The translations under genes and the position numbers were made by a program. A stretch of 64,000 bases of DNA from Streptomyces sp. f51 (lineage in GTDB: Bacteria; Actinomycetota; Actinomycetes; Streptomycetales; Streptomycetaceae), in NCBI RefSeq assembly GCF_037940415.1, contig NZ_CP149798.1:2538501-2602500 (forward strand), in the 5' to 3' direction. The notes under the pieces were generated by a model. The model was not told where the DNA came from, ran no database searches, and worked only from the letters and a program-made list of their open reading frames with translations. Positions 34,382 to 41,940 of this stretch are shown here, piece by piece (position 1 is the first letter of the stretch; every line of letters starts with the position of its first letter).

Positions 34382-35275
34382 ATGCAAGGCACAGTGGAGG
34401 GCTTCTCGTTCGGGGCGGTGACTCCGGCGGCCTCCTACCTCGTCGCCTGTGTGGGCAGCGCCCTGGGGCTGCGCTGCGTCATCCGTTCCCTGAGCAACCG
34501 GCAGTCGTGGAAGCCCGGCTGGCTGGCCCTCGGGGCGGCGACCATCGGCTGCGGCATCTGGACCATGCACTTCGTCGCGATGGCCGGCTTCAGGATCCAG
34601 GGGATCCCGATCGACTACGACGGTCGGCTGACCGCGCTCAGTCTCGTGGTGGCGATCGTGACGGCCGGCCTCGGCGTCTTCGCCGTGGGGTACCGGGGAG
34701 CGACCCCCGTCACCCTGACCGCCGCCGGAATCCTCACCGGGCTCGCCGTGGTCGCCACGCACTACACCGGCATGGCCGCGCTGAAGCTGAACGGGTCCCT
34801 GGGGTACGACTCGCCCACGGTCGCGGCCTCCGTCCTGCTCGCGGTCACCGCCGCGACCGCCGCGTTGTGGAGCGCCGCCTCCTTCCGGGGCTTTCCCGCC
34901 GCCCTCGGCGCCGGCCTCCTCATGGGCGTCGCCCTGACCGGCACGCACTACACCGGCATGGCCGCCCTCTCGGTGCATCTGCGCGGCGCGACGGACGCCT
35001 CGTACATGACCGGGATGTACGGCAGCAGTTCCTCGGCCTCGATCCTGCTCCCCCTGCTCATCGGACCGGTCGTCTTCCTGATCCTGGCCGGAGTGGTGGT
35101 GATGTTCGACCCCCAGCTCGTCCTCGGCGACGGGGACTGGAGCCGGGCCACCCCGCGGCGGCGCCGGGCCACGGCCGCCGTGCCCGAGCGGCCCGCGCAT
35201 CCCCCGCGGACCGCCTCGCTCTTCGAGCCCCGCGACCAGCGGGCGGACCGGCGTACTAGCTCGCGCGGACGGTGA
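34382..35275 (+). CDS. MHYT-domain membrane sensor protein
   Basis: A 297-aa integral membrane protein with about seven helices and three MHYT-type motifs: TMHFVAMAG, THYTGMAAL and again THYTGMAAL, each predicted near the outer face of the membrane, where Met/His could bind copper or sense O2, CO or NO. It has no output domain, only a basic Arg-rich tail, so it may signal through a partner. The ATG at 34382 has GGGGGAG 9 bases upstream; the TTG at 34373 is rejected. The 3' end overlaps the convergent hydrolase gene by 20 bp. Confidence 0.88.
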   Translation: MQGTVEGFSFGAVTPAASYLVACVGSALGLRCVIRSLSNRQSWKPGWLALGAATIGCGIWTMHFVAMAGFRIQGIPIDYDGRLTALSLVVAIVTAGLGVFAVGYRGATPVTLTAAGILTGLAVVATHYTGMAALKLNGSLGYDSPTVAASVLLAVTAATAALWSAASFRGFPAALGAGLLMGVALTGTHYTGMAALSVHLRGATDASYMTGMYGSSSSASILLPLLIGPVVFLILAGVVVMFDPQLVLGDGDWSRATPRRRRATAAVPERPAHPPRTASLFEPRDQRADRRTSSRGR

Positions 35276-35930
35276 TCGGCGCCGCCCCGTCCAGACACCA
35301 CTCCAGCACGGAGGGCCAGGGCCCGTAGCCGGCGTCCATGCCGAGATGCCCGGCCCCGGCCAGCACCTGCGTCCGTACGCCCAGGGGGTCGCCGTAGACG
35401 GCACCGGCGCCCTCGGGGCAGTACGGGTCGTCGTCGCCCGCGACCAGGCGGGTGGACGCGGGGACGGTGAAGTCCCCTTCCTCCAGGGTGAATCCGGTGA
35501 TCTCCGGCAGGTCCGCGAGGACGGAGGCCGACGGCGGGGCGACGAGCAGAACCCGGTCGACGGCCGCCGCGCCCGGCAGCCCGCGGGCCACGGCGTGCAG
35601 CCACAGCACGGCCGAGAGGCTGTGGGCGAGGACCACGCGTTCGGGCCCGCGCAGGGCGTCGAGATGGCGGGCCAGCTCCGCCAGCCACACCTCCGGGTCC
35701 GGGTCGTCGGGATCGGGGAGCTGGGGATAGACGACGTGCTGCCCCAGCTCCGCGAGCCGCCCGGCGAGCCAGTGCTGCCAGTGGCCCGGCGGGCGGTGGT
35801 TCTGCCAGCCGTGCAGGATCAGGAAGGACCGCGCGCCCGGCGCGGGTTCGCCGTTCGCGAGGCCGCCGTTCGCGAGGCCCTCGTTCGCGGGACGGTCGTT
35901 CGCGGGACTGTCGGTGTCGTGCGTGCTCAT
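35256..35930 (-). CDS. RBBP9/YdeN-type serine hydrolase
   Basis: A 224-aa alpha/beta hydrolase. HGWQNHRPPGHWQHWL and VVYPQLPDPD are typical of the RBBP9/YdeN family; the nucleophile is in LAHSLSA, with Asp in AGDDDPYCP and His in GAGHLGMDAGYG. The first 30 residues are a hydrophilic tail of four five-residue repeats (ANxxx) encoded by a 15-bp tandem repeat. Substrate unknown. It converges on the MHYT gene with a 20-bp overlap. Confidence 0.88.
   Translation of the reverse strand: MSTHDTDSPANDRPANEGLANGGLANGEPAPGARSFLILHGWQNHRPPGHWQHWLAGRLAELGQHVVYPQLPDPDDPDPEVWLAELARHLDALRGPERVVLAHSLSAVLWLHAVARGLPGAAAVDRVLLVAPPSASVLADLPEITGFTLEEGDFTVPASTRLVAGDDDPYCPEGAGAVYGDPLGVRTQVLAGAGHLGMDAGYGPWPSVLEWCLDGAAPITVRAS
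35862..35921 (-). repeat. 15-bp tandem repeat (about 4 copies) in the hydrolase 5' end
   Basis: Units like CCGTTCGCGAGGCCG repeat in frame, each encoding AN plus three variable residues. Copy number may vary between strains. Confidence 0.75.
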
Positions 35931-36063
35931 GGCGTGATCGTTTCCGATGCGGGGCTCCCCGGTCCAGAGGCTGCGGCGGTCGACGACGGCCGATCGCGCG
36001 CCGCGGCGGCCCGGCCCGTGTCCGCGGGGACCGCCGGCCGTACGGCGGCGTCCCCGACACCCG

Positions 36064-36699
36064 TCACCCGGCCCGCCGGCCAGCCGCCCGGGACGCCGCC
36101 GCGGCCACCCGCGCGACCAGTCGCTCCCGGCACCCGGGCCACTCCGCCGCCGTCACCGAGAAGACGGCGGAATCACGCAGGAGGCCTTCCTCACCGGGCG
36201 CCCAGGAGCGGGACCAGTTGCGCAGGACACCCTCCAGACGGGCGCCGGTGCCCGCGATCGCCGCGCGGGAACGGGCGTTGCGGGCGTCGGTCTTCAGGTC
36301 CACGCGTGCCACTCCCCACTCCTCGAAGGCGTGGCCGAAGAGCAGGAGCTTGGACTCGGCGTTCAGGCCGGTGCCCTGCGCCGAGGACGCGAGCCAGGTG
36401 AACCCGACCTCGACGGCGTCGAGCCGGTCGTCCGACCGCCAGGAGCGCGGTTCCCAGTACGCCGTGGCACCGACGGCCCGTCCGGAGGCGAGGGACACCT
36501 GCGCGTAGGGCGAGAGCATGCCCGTCGCGGCGCGGGCGAGCTGCGCGTCGATGTAGTCCCCGACCTCGCCGGCCCGGGGCACCCAGGTGAACGCGTACGA
36601 GTCCCGGTGTTCCTCCGCGGCCACGGCGAGGTCGGCCGCGTGCCGGTGGCCCAGCGGCTCCAGCCGTACCAGGCCGCCTTCGAGGACGGGGCCCTTCAT
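36064..36699 (-). CDS. GNAT acetyltransferase (RimJ/RimL-like)
   Basis: A 211-aa GNAT of the ribosomal-protein acetyltransferase type: [19 protein letters not shown] at the N-terminus, [25 protein letters not shown] (acetyl-CoA site), and [32 protein letters not shown], the typical C-terminal pattern. Likely acetylates a protein N-terminus or small amine. The start is uncertain: ATG at 36699 is used, but a TTG at 36711 with GGAG close upstream is possible. Confidence 0.85.
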   Translation of the reverse strand: MKGPVLEGGLVRLEPLGHRHAADLAVAAEEHRDSYAFTWVPRAGEVGDYIDAQLARAATGMLSPYAQVSLASGRAVGATAYWEPRSWRSDDRLDAVEVGFTWLASSAQGTGLNAESKLLLFGHAFEEWGVARVDLKTDARNARSRAAIAGTGARLEGVLRNWSRSWAPGEEGLLRDSAVFSVTAAEWPGCRERLVARVAAAASRAAGRRAG

Positions 36700-36786
36700 C
36701 TCGAAACCCAACGCTCCGCGTCCCTTCGCCGTCGTGATCGCGTCCGCAGCGATTCCTACGCGGTGGGTGCGGCGGGTGTCCAGCGG

Positions 36787-38046
36787 TTATACAGCCTCCA
36801 CGGTGCCCGCGTGGCGGGCGCGTTCGGCGGCCAGGACGGTGAGATGGCTGGTGAGGGACTCCCTCGGGCCGGACTTCACGAGGGCGGCCTCGCCGGTGGC
36901 GACGGCGGCGACGAACGCGTCCATCAGGCCGGCGTCGCCCCCGCCGTGACCGCCGGCCGCGTCCATGGCGCCGAGGGCGGTGAGGCCGACGGCCTCCTCG
37001 GTCCGGGTCAGGAAGTCGTAGACGCTCAGCTGCGCGCCGTCGCCGCGCAGTTCGCCGCGGGTCCCGAAGATGCGGGTCCGGCGGTCGGCCTGTTCGGTGA
37101 AGGCGGTCATGGTGAAGGTGGCGGTGGCCCCCGAGGCGAACTCCATCGACACGACCTGGTGGTCGACCACGTCGTTGTCGCAGGCGTACACGCACCGCCC
37201 GTACGGGCCCTCGCGCAGGGCGCTCTCCAGGGCCTCGGGGGTGAAGTCGTCGACCACCACGCTGAGCGGCCAGTGGTGTTCGCCGCGGGCGAGCCGGTCG
37301 CCGTACTCGCGCCGGGCGGAATAGGGACAGGCGTTCTCCACCGCGCAGTCGAGGCAGCGGTCGGCGGCGCCCTCGGGCCGGTTCTCGGGCCGGAAGTGCG
37401 AGAGGCGCCCGAAACTGGAGACGCGGACCGGCGGTTGCCCGAGGACGTACTGCAACCAGTCGATGTCATGGCAGGACTTGGCCATCAGCATCGTCGTGGC
37501 CCGGTCCGTACGGCCCCAGTTGCCGCGTACGAAGGAGTGGGCCTGGTGCCAGAAGCCGACGGGCTCCAGGTGCTGGACGTTGACCACGTCACCGATCCGG
37601 CCGGAGTCCACCACCTCCTTCACGGCCCGGGTGTACGGGGTGTAGCGCAGGACGTGTCCGACCGCGAGGATCACCCCGGCCTTCTCCACCGCCTCGACGA
37701 TCCGCCGGCACTCGTCCTCGGTCAGGGCCATCGGCTTCTCCAGCAGGATGTGGTAGCCGAGGGCCGCGAACTCCAGGACGGGTTCGAGGTGTTCGCGGTC
37801 GAGGGTGCAGATCAGCACGGCGTCGGCGATCCGGCCGCGGGCCGCCAGGACCCGCCAGTCGTCCACCGCGGCGTCCGGTTCCAGGCCGTGGGCGGCCGCG
37901 AACCTCTCGCGCCGGGTCTCCCGGGGTTCGGCCACGGCCACCACCCGGGCCCGCTCCGGGTTCCTCAGGGCCCAGCGCGCGTGACCGGTCCCCCGGTCCC
38001 CGGCGCCGACGACTGCGAGTGTGACAACGGAGGCGACGGAGGACAT
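36787..38046 (-). CDS. Gfo/Idh/MocA-family oxidoreductase with cysteine cluster
   Basis: A 419-aa NAD(P)-dependent dehydrogenase. Rossmann motif VVGAGDRGTGHARW, EKP motif HILLEKPMALTEDE, catalytic region MLMAKSCHDIDWLQYVLG. A cluster CLDCAVENACPYSARREYGD (four Cys) follows, a feature of one subfamily; it may bind metal or only stabilise. Acts on a sugar or sugar derivative, identity unknown. It is 110 bp downstream of the EPSP synthase gene on the same strand, but no functional link is apparent. Confidence 0.9.
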   Translation of the reverse strand: MSSVASVVTLAVVGAGDRGTGHARWALRNPERARVVAVAEPRETRRERFAAAHGLEPDAAVDDWRVLAARGRIADAVLICTLDREHLEPVLEFAALGYHILLEKPMALTEDECRRIVEAVEKAGVILAVGHVLRYTPYTRAVKEVVDSGRIGDVVNVQHLEPVGFWHQAHSFVRGNWGRTDRATTMLMAKSCHDIDWLQYVLGQPPVRVSSFGRLSHFRPENRPEGAADRCLDCAVENACPYSARREYGDRLARGEHHWPLSVVVDDFTPEALESALREGPYGRCVYACDNDVVDHQVVSMEFASGATATFTMTAFTEQADRRTRIFGTRGELRGDGAQLSVYDFLTRTEEAVGLTALGAMDAAGGHGGGDAGLMDAFVAAVATGEAALVKSGPRESLTSHLTVLAAERARHAGTVEAV

Positions 38047-38156
38047 CTGTTCACCGCTTTCCCGGTCGGGTCTCCGGCGCGGTCGGCGCCGTCCGTCGCG
38101 AAGCTAGCCGCCCGGGATCTTCCCGACAAGACGCCTGCGCCGGACGAACGGCCCGC

Positions 38157-39395
38157 TCAATGGTCCCCGCCCGCCGCAGCCCAGGCCCCGAACACCTCGT
38201 GGAAGTCGGGGAACGTCTTGCGCACGCACCCGGGGTCGTCGAAGACGATGCCGGGGGCGCGCAGCGACGTGACCGCGAAGGCCATGGCGATGCGGTGGTC
38301 GCCGTACGTCCTGATCCCGGTGGCGGCGGGGACGCCCGGGTGCACCTCGATCCAGTCGGGGCCGGTCTCCACCCGGACGCCGAGCGCCCGGAGGTTCTCC
38401 GCGCAGGCGTCCAGCCGGTCGCACTCCTTGACCCGGGTGTTGGCGACGTCCTCGATGCGGACCGGTCCCGAGGCGAAGGGCGCGATCGCGGCGAGCGTCG
38501 GCATGGTGTCGGAGATGTCCCGCATGTTGACGGTGAGGCCGCGCAGTTCGCCACTGCCGCGCACGGTCGTGCTCCCGGGCCCGGTCTCCACCCGCGCGCC
38601 CATCCGGCGCAGTACGTCCACGAAGGCGAGGTCGCCCTGGAGCGCGTTCGAGCCGAGGCCGTGGACGGTGACCTCGCGGCCGGTCAGGGCGGCCGCGGCG
38701 AAGAAGTAGCTCGCGGTGGAGGCGTCCGGTTCGACGGGGTAGGTGGTGGCACGGTAGCCGCCGGGCGCCACCTCGAAGACGTCCCCTTCCACCGTCACCC
38801 GCGCCCCGAACGCGCGCATCATCGCGAGCGTGATGCCGACGTACGGGGCGGAGACCAGGTCGGTGACCTCGATGCGCAGGCCCGTGCGGGTCAGCGGGCC
38901 GAGCAGGAGCAGGGCGGTGAGGTACTGCGACGACTGCCCCGCGTCGAGGGTCACCGTGCCGCCCTCCACCCCGCGGGCCGTGACGGTCAGCGGGTGGTGG
39001 CCCTCCGCCTCCTCGTGCCGCAGGTCCACGCCCAGGTCGCGCAGCGCCCGCGACAGCGGGCCGAGGGGGCGCCTGCGCATCTGGGCGGAGGCGTCGAAGC
39101 GGTAGGTGCCGTGGCCGGCGGCGGCCAGGGTCGGCAGGAAGCGGGCCGTGGTCGCGCCGTCCCGGCAGTACACGTCGGCCCGCGCCACGGCCGGGCCCTG
39201 CGGACGGCCGTCGATGTGCCAGCTGTCCGGGGTCCGGCCGACGCGGTAGCCGAGCCGGGTCAGGCCCTCCGCGAAGCCCTCGGTGTCGTCCGAGCGCAGC
39301 GGGCGGACGAGCCGGGTGACCCCGTCGGCCGCCGCGGCCAGGAAGAGCGCGCGGGCGGTGATGGACTTGGAACCGGGGATGTCGACGACGGCCAT
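38157..39395 (-). CDS. aroA: 3-phosphoshikimate 1-carboxyvinyltransferase (EPSP synthase)
   Basis: A 412-aa EPSP synthase joining shikimate-3-phosphate and PEP. Substrate residues are in place: PGSKSITARAL (Lys, Ser, Arg), QMRRRPLG (Arg), GQSSQYLTALL (Ser-Ser-Gln), SDTMPTLAAIA (catalytic Asp), RVKECDRL (Glu, Arg), YGDHRIAMAF (Arg) and KTFPDF (Lys). The PEP loop is RDGATTARFL instead of the usual GNAGTAMRPL: Ala replaces the Gly equivalent to E. coli Gly96, and Phe replaces Pro101. The EamA gene ends 4 bp upstream, so both form one unit. Whether this is the only aroA of the genome cannot be told here. Confidence 0.93.
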   Translation of the reverse strand: MAVVDIPGSKSITARALFLAAAADGVTRLVRPLRSDDTEGFAEGLTRLGYRVGRTPDSWHIDGRPQGPAVARADVYCRDGATTARFLPTLAAAGHGTYRFDASAQMRRRPLGPLSRALRDLGVDLRHEEAEGHHPLTVTARGVEGGTVTLDAGQSSQYLTALLLLGPLTRTGLRIEVTDLVSAPYVGITLAMMRAFGARVTVEGDVFEVAPGGYRATTYPVEPDASTASYFFAAAALTGREVTVHGLGSNALQGDLAFVDVLRRMGARVETGPGSTTVRGSGELRGLTVNMRDISDTMPTLAAIAPFASGPVRIEDVANTRVKECDRLDACAENLRALGVRVETGPDWIEVHPGVPAATGIRTYGDHRIAMAFAVTSLRAPGIVFDDPGCVRKTFPDFHEVFGAWAAAGGDH

Positions 39396-39399
39396 GGGG

Positions 39400-40305
39400 T
39401 CATGCTGGCGCCCCGGCGCGTTCCGGCGCCGGAACGTCCGCCGACTGGACCGTCCGTGGCGTCCGCGAGGTGAGCGCCACCCCGCCCACCAGCAGGGCCG
39501 CCGCCGCCCAGCGCAGCGGGGCGACCGACTCGTGCAGGAACAGCGCGGCCGAGGACATCCCGAAGACGGGGACGAGCAGCGAGAAGGGCGCGACGGTGGA
39601 GGCGGGATGCCGGTGCAGGAGCCAGCCCCAGGCGCCGAAGCCGAGGACGGTCGTGATCCAGGCGACGTAGACGACGACTCCGGCGCCCTGCCAGTCCAGG
39701 TCCCCGAGCGCGTCCAGATCGCGGGACGGGCCCTCGGTGAGCAGGGACAGGCCGAGCAGCGGCAGGACGGGGACGGTGCTCACCCAGACCATGAAGTTGA
39801 GCGGGTCGGGCGGGGACGCCTTGCGGGTGAGGACGTTGGACACTCCCCAGCAGGCCGCCGCCGCGACGACCAGGGCGAAGGCGCCGAGCGGGCCGGACGT
39901 GCCCTCGTCGACGGCGGCCAGGCCCACTCCGCACAGGGCGACGGCCATGCCCGCCACCCGGACGCGGCCGGGGCGTTCGCCGAGGAAGACGAAGGCGGCG
40001 ACCGCCGTGAAGACGGCCTGGATCTGGAGCACGAGGGAGGACAGTCCCGCGGGCATCCCCGCGTCCATGCCGATGAACAGCAGCCCGAACTTGGCGACCC
40101 CGAGGACGAGTCCCACCGCCACGATCCACTTCCACGCCACCTTGGGGCGGCCCACGAAGAACACGGCGGGCAGGGCCGCCACAAGGAAGCGCAGGGCGGA
40201 GAAGAGGAGCGGCGGGAAGTGGCCGAGTCCGACCTCGATGACGGTGAAGTTGACGCCCCAGACGGCGGCGACGAGGACGGCGAGGCTGATGTGTGCGGGT
40301 CGCAT
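39400..40305 (-). CDS. EamA/DMT-family transporter
   Basis: A 301-aa ten-helix drug/metabolite transporter made of two EamA repeats: ISLAVLVAAVWGVNFTVIEVGL opens the first, GAFALVVAAAACWGVSNVLTRKA the second. Likely a metabolite exporter. It sits 4 bp before aroA in one transcription unit and diverges from a LysR gene, which probably regulates both. Association with shikimate-pathway products is an inference from position only. Confidence 0.88.
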   Translation of the reverse strand: MRPAHISLAVLVAAVWGVNFTVIEVGLGHFPPLLFSALRFLVAALPAVFFVGRPKVAWKWIVAVGLVLGVAKFGLLFIGMDAGMPAGLSSLVLQIQAVFTAVAAFVFLGERPGRVRVAGMAVALCGVGLAAVDEGTSGPLGAFALVVAAAACWGVSNVLTRKASPPDPLNFMVWVSTVPVLPLLGLSLLTEGPSRDLDALGDLDWQGAGVVVYVAWITTVLGFGAWGWLLHRHPASTVAPFSLLVPVFGMSSAALFLHESVAPLRWAAAALLVGGVALTSRTPRTVQSADVPAPERAGAPA

Positions 40306-40373
40306 GCGTCGAGCATCCGACGCCACCACCGTGTAGCACCAGCGCGAATGTCTGCATGGATGGATGAAGCAAC

Positions 40374-40385
40374 GCTTACGTAAGC
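40374..40385. promoter_or_regulatory. 12-bp perfect palindrome in the EamA-LysR gap
   Basis: GCTTACGTAAGC lies 35 bp before the LysR start and 69 bp before the EamA start. Candidate LysR binding site for the divergent pair. Confidence 0.6.
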
Positions 40386-40419
40386 TGGAGGGAGCGACAT
40401 CGCGGACCGGGAGGCCTCC

Positions 40420-41331
40420 ATGCTCGATCTCCAGCGCCTGCGGGCCCTGCACGCCGTCTCGGTGCACGGCACGGTCGGCGCCGCCGCGGCCGCGCTCGGC
40501 TACACCCCCTCCGCCGTGTCCCAGCAGATCGCGAAGCTGGAGCGGGAGACCAGGACGGTCCTGCTCGAACGGCGCGGACGCGGGGTCCGGCTCACCGAGC
40601 AGGCCGAACAACTCGCCTCCACCGCGCAGGAGTTGCTGGCGATCGTGGAGCGGGCCGAGACCGATCTCGAGGAGCGCAGGGGGATGCCGGCGGGGCGGCT
40701 GACGGTGGCCGCGTTCGCCTCGGCCGCCCGCGGTCTGATGCCCTCCGTACTGGCCGATCTGGCCGTCCGTCACCCGGCCCTCGACACCCGGCTGACGGAG
40801 ATCGACCCGCATCTGTCCGTCGACCTGGTCGCCCGGGGCGCGGTCGACCTGGCCGTCGCGCACGACTGGGACATCTCCCCGCTGCCCGCCCCGCCAGGGG
40901 TGGAGCAGGCGGTGATCGGGGACGACCTGTGCGATCTGCTCGTCCCCGCCGGGCACCCCTTCGCGGGGCGGGCCTCGGTGCGGCGCGAGGACCTGGGCGG
41001 TCAGCGGTGGATCTGCCAGCCGCCCGGACGGGTCTGCCACGACTGGCTGGTGCGTACGCTGCGCGCCGCGGGCAGCGAGCCGGACATCGTCCACCAGGCC
41101 GAGGAGAACCCGACGCTCATCGCCCTCGTCGCCGCCGGTCTGGGCGTCGCCCTCATCCCGCGCCTGGGGCGCGGCCCGCTTCCCGGGGGCGTGGTGGAGG
41201 TGCCGCTCGACCCGCTGCCCGTCCGGCGGCTGTACGCGCTGTGGCGCTCGGGAGCCGCACGCAGACCGGCCATCGCCGAAACGGTCCGAACCCTCCGTTC
41301 CCACTGGCCCAAGGTGACCGAACGCCCCTGA
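40420..41331 (+). CDS. LysR-family transcriptional regulator
   Basis: A 303-aa LysR regulator. HTH: LQRLRALHAVSVHGTVGAAAAALGYTPSAVSQQIAKLE; then a linker helix and the two-lobed co-inducer domain (LTVAAFASAARGLMPSVL, ERRGMPAG, PTLIALVAAGLGVALIP). It diverges from the EamA-aroA unit and most likely controls it. Its 3' end is followed by a 609-bp repeat-rich gap. Confidence 0.92.
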   Translation: MLDLQRLRALHAVSVHGTVGAAAAALGYTPSAVSQQIAKLERETRTVLLERRGRGVRLTEQAEQLASTAQELLAIVERAETDLEERRGMPAGRLTVAAFASAARGLMPSVLADLAVRHPALDTRLTEIDPHLSVDLVARGAVDLAVAHDWDISPLPAPPGVEQAVIGDDLCDLLVPAGHPFAGRASVRREDLGGQRWICQPPGRVCHDWLVRTLRAAGSEPDIVHQAEENPTLIALVAAGLGVALIPRLGRGPLPGGVVEVPLDPLPVRRLYALWRSGAARRPAIAETVRTLRSHWPKVTERP

Positions 41332-41464
41332 CCCCCGCGGCCGGGACACACGCGAGGTGCCCCGCCGGCAGCCCCACCCCCCCCCCGGCGCCCCAACCCC
41401 AGGTCCGGACGGACCTTTCGCCCCCTCCGCCCCTACCCGTCCCACCCCTGGGGCTCCGCCCCAG

Positions 41465-41496
41465 ACCCCGCTCCTCAAACGCCGGAGGGGCTGAAC
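41465..41496 (+). repeat. dispersed 31-bp intergenic module, copy 2
   Basis: CCCCGCTCCTC plus AACGCCGGAGGGGCTGAA, the inverse match of 16761-16791. It again follows a gene 3' end and precedes the long-stem element. Confidence 0.75.
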
Positions 41497-41500
41497 TGTC

Positions 41501-41610
41501 CCCGGCCGGGGCTGGGGCTTCGCCCGGCCGGGACTGGAGCCTCGCCCGGCCAGGGCTGGAGCTTCGCCCGGCCAGGGCTGGGGCTTTGCCCGGCCGGGGC
41601 TGGAATGGCG
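41501..41610. repeat. 22-bp minisatellite, five copies
   Basis: Five consecutive 22-bp units start with CCCGGCC(G/A)GG and contain CTGG-G-CTTCG; each unit begins with a perfect or near-perfect CCCGGCCGGG palindrome. Units differ at a few positions. Confidence 0.88.
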
Positions 41611-41631
41611 CCCAGCCACTTCCCTCCCGCG

Positions 41632-41700
41632 GCCGGGATCCGACGCGAGGGGCCGTGCCGGGCCGGTACATCGTGGCCCGCCGTCACCACGCATCACCCG
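41632..41700 (+). repeat. duplicated left arm of the long-stem hairpin element
   Basis: GCCGGGATCCGACGCGAGG and the following arm and CGGTACATCG recur 71 bp downstream at 41703. This copy lacks the right arm, so it is a partial tandem duplication. Confidence 0.8.
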
Positions 41701-41719
41701 CAGCCGGGATCCGACGCGA

Positions 41720-41805
41720 GGGGCCGGGCCGGTACATCGATGCCCGTCGCCACCGACGGTCACTCCTCATCCAACGGCGACGGGCTGATGCACCGGCACG
41801 GCCCC
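41720..41805 (+). repeat. 86-nt long-stem hairpin element, copy 2
   Basis: GGGGCCGGGCCGGT (41720-41733) pairs with ACCGGCACGGCCCC (41792-41805) with one mismatch; CATC/GATG and GCCCGTCGCC/GGCGACGGGC complete the stem as in copy 1. Same length and loop layout; the loop differs at a few bases. Confidence 0.88.
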
Positions 41806-41871
41806 GACCCACCCACCGAACCGGAGCCGGACCGCGCCGGTGACACCCCTTCCCCGATACTGTGCACACCC

Positions 41872-41898
41872 TTGACTGGAAGAAACTTCCCGGATAAT
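41872..41898 (+). promoter_or_regulatory. GH3 gene promoter
   Basis: TTGACT (41872-41877), a 15-base spacer and GATAAT (41893-41898), 42 bp before the GTG start. The spacer is short but the hexamers are good for this GC background. Confidence 0.5.
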
Positions 41899-41918
41899 CG
41901 TGACTCCTCGGAAGTTTC
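41882..41918. promoter_or_regulatory. operator: GAAACTTCC / GGAAGTTTC inverted repeat
   Basis: Perfect 9-bp arms separated by 19 bp, overlapping the promoter; the left arm also forms GGAAG-AAA-CTTCC. Similar GAAA/TTTC palindromes control glycoside hydrolase genes in streptomycetes, so a sugar-responsive repressor is likely. Confidence 0.6.
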
Positions 41919-41940
41919 CTTCACGAGGGAAGGGGCGCTT

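Larger units (their letters stand above)
41332..41940 (+). other. 609-bp repeat-rich gap before the GH3 gene
   Basis: No gene. In order from the LysR stop: GC-rich spacer, the 31-bp module (41465-41496), five 22-bp tandem repeats (41501-41610), a duplicated arm of the long-stem element (41632-41700), the full 86-nt long-stem element (41720-41805), then the GH3 promoter and operator (41872-41918). The first 130 bp hold only runs of C and a GGGGCTCCGCCCC-like hairpin. Confidence 0.85.

Noticed and set aside
41332..41940. CRISPR-like array because of 22-bp tandem units
   Set aside because: Units abut without unique spacers and vary internally; it is a minisatellite.
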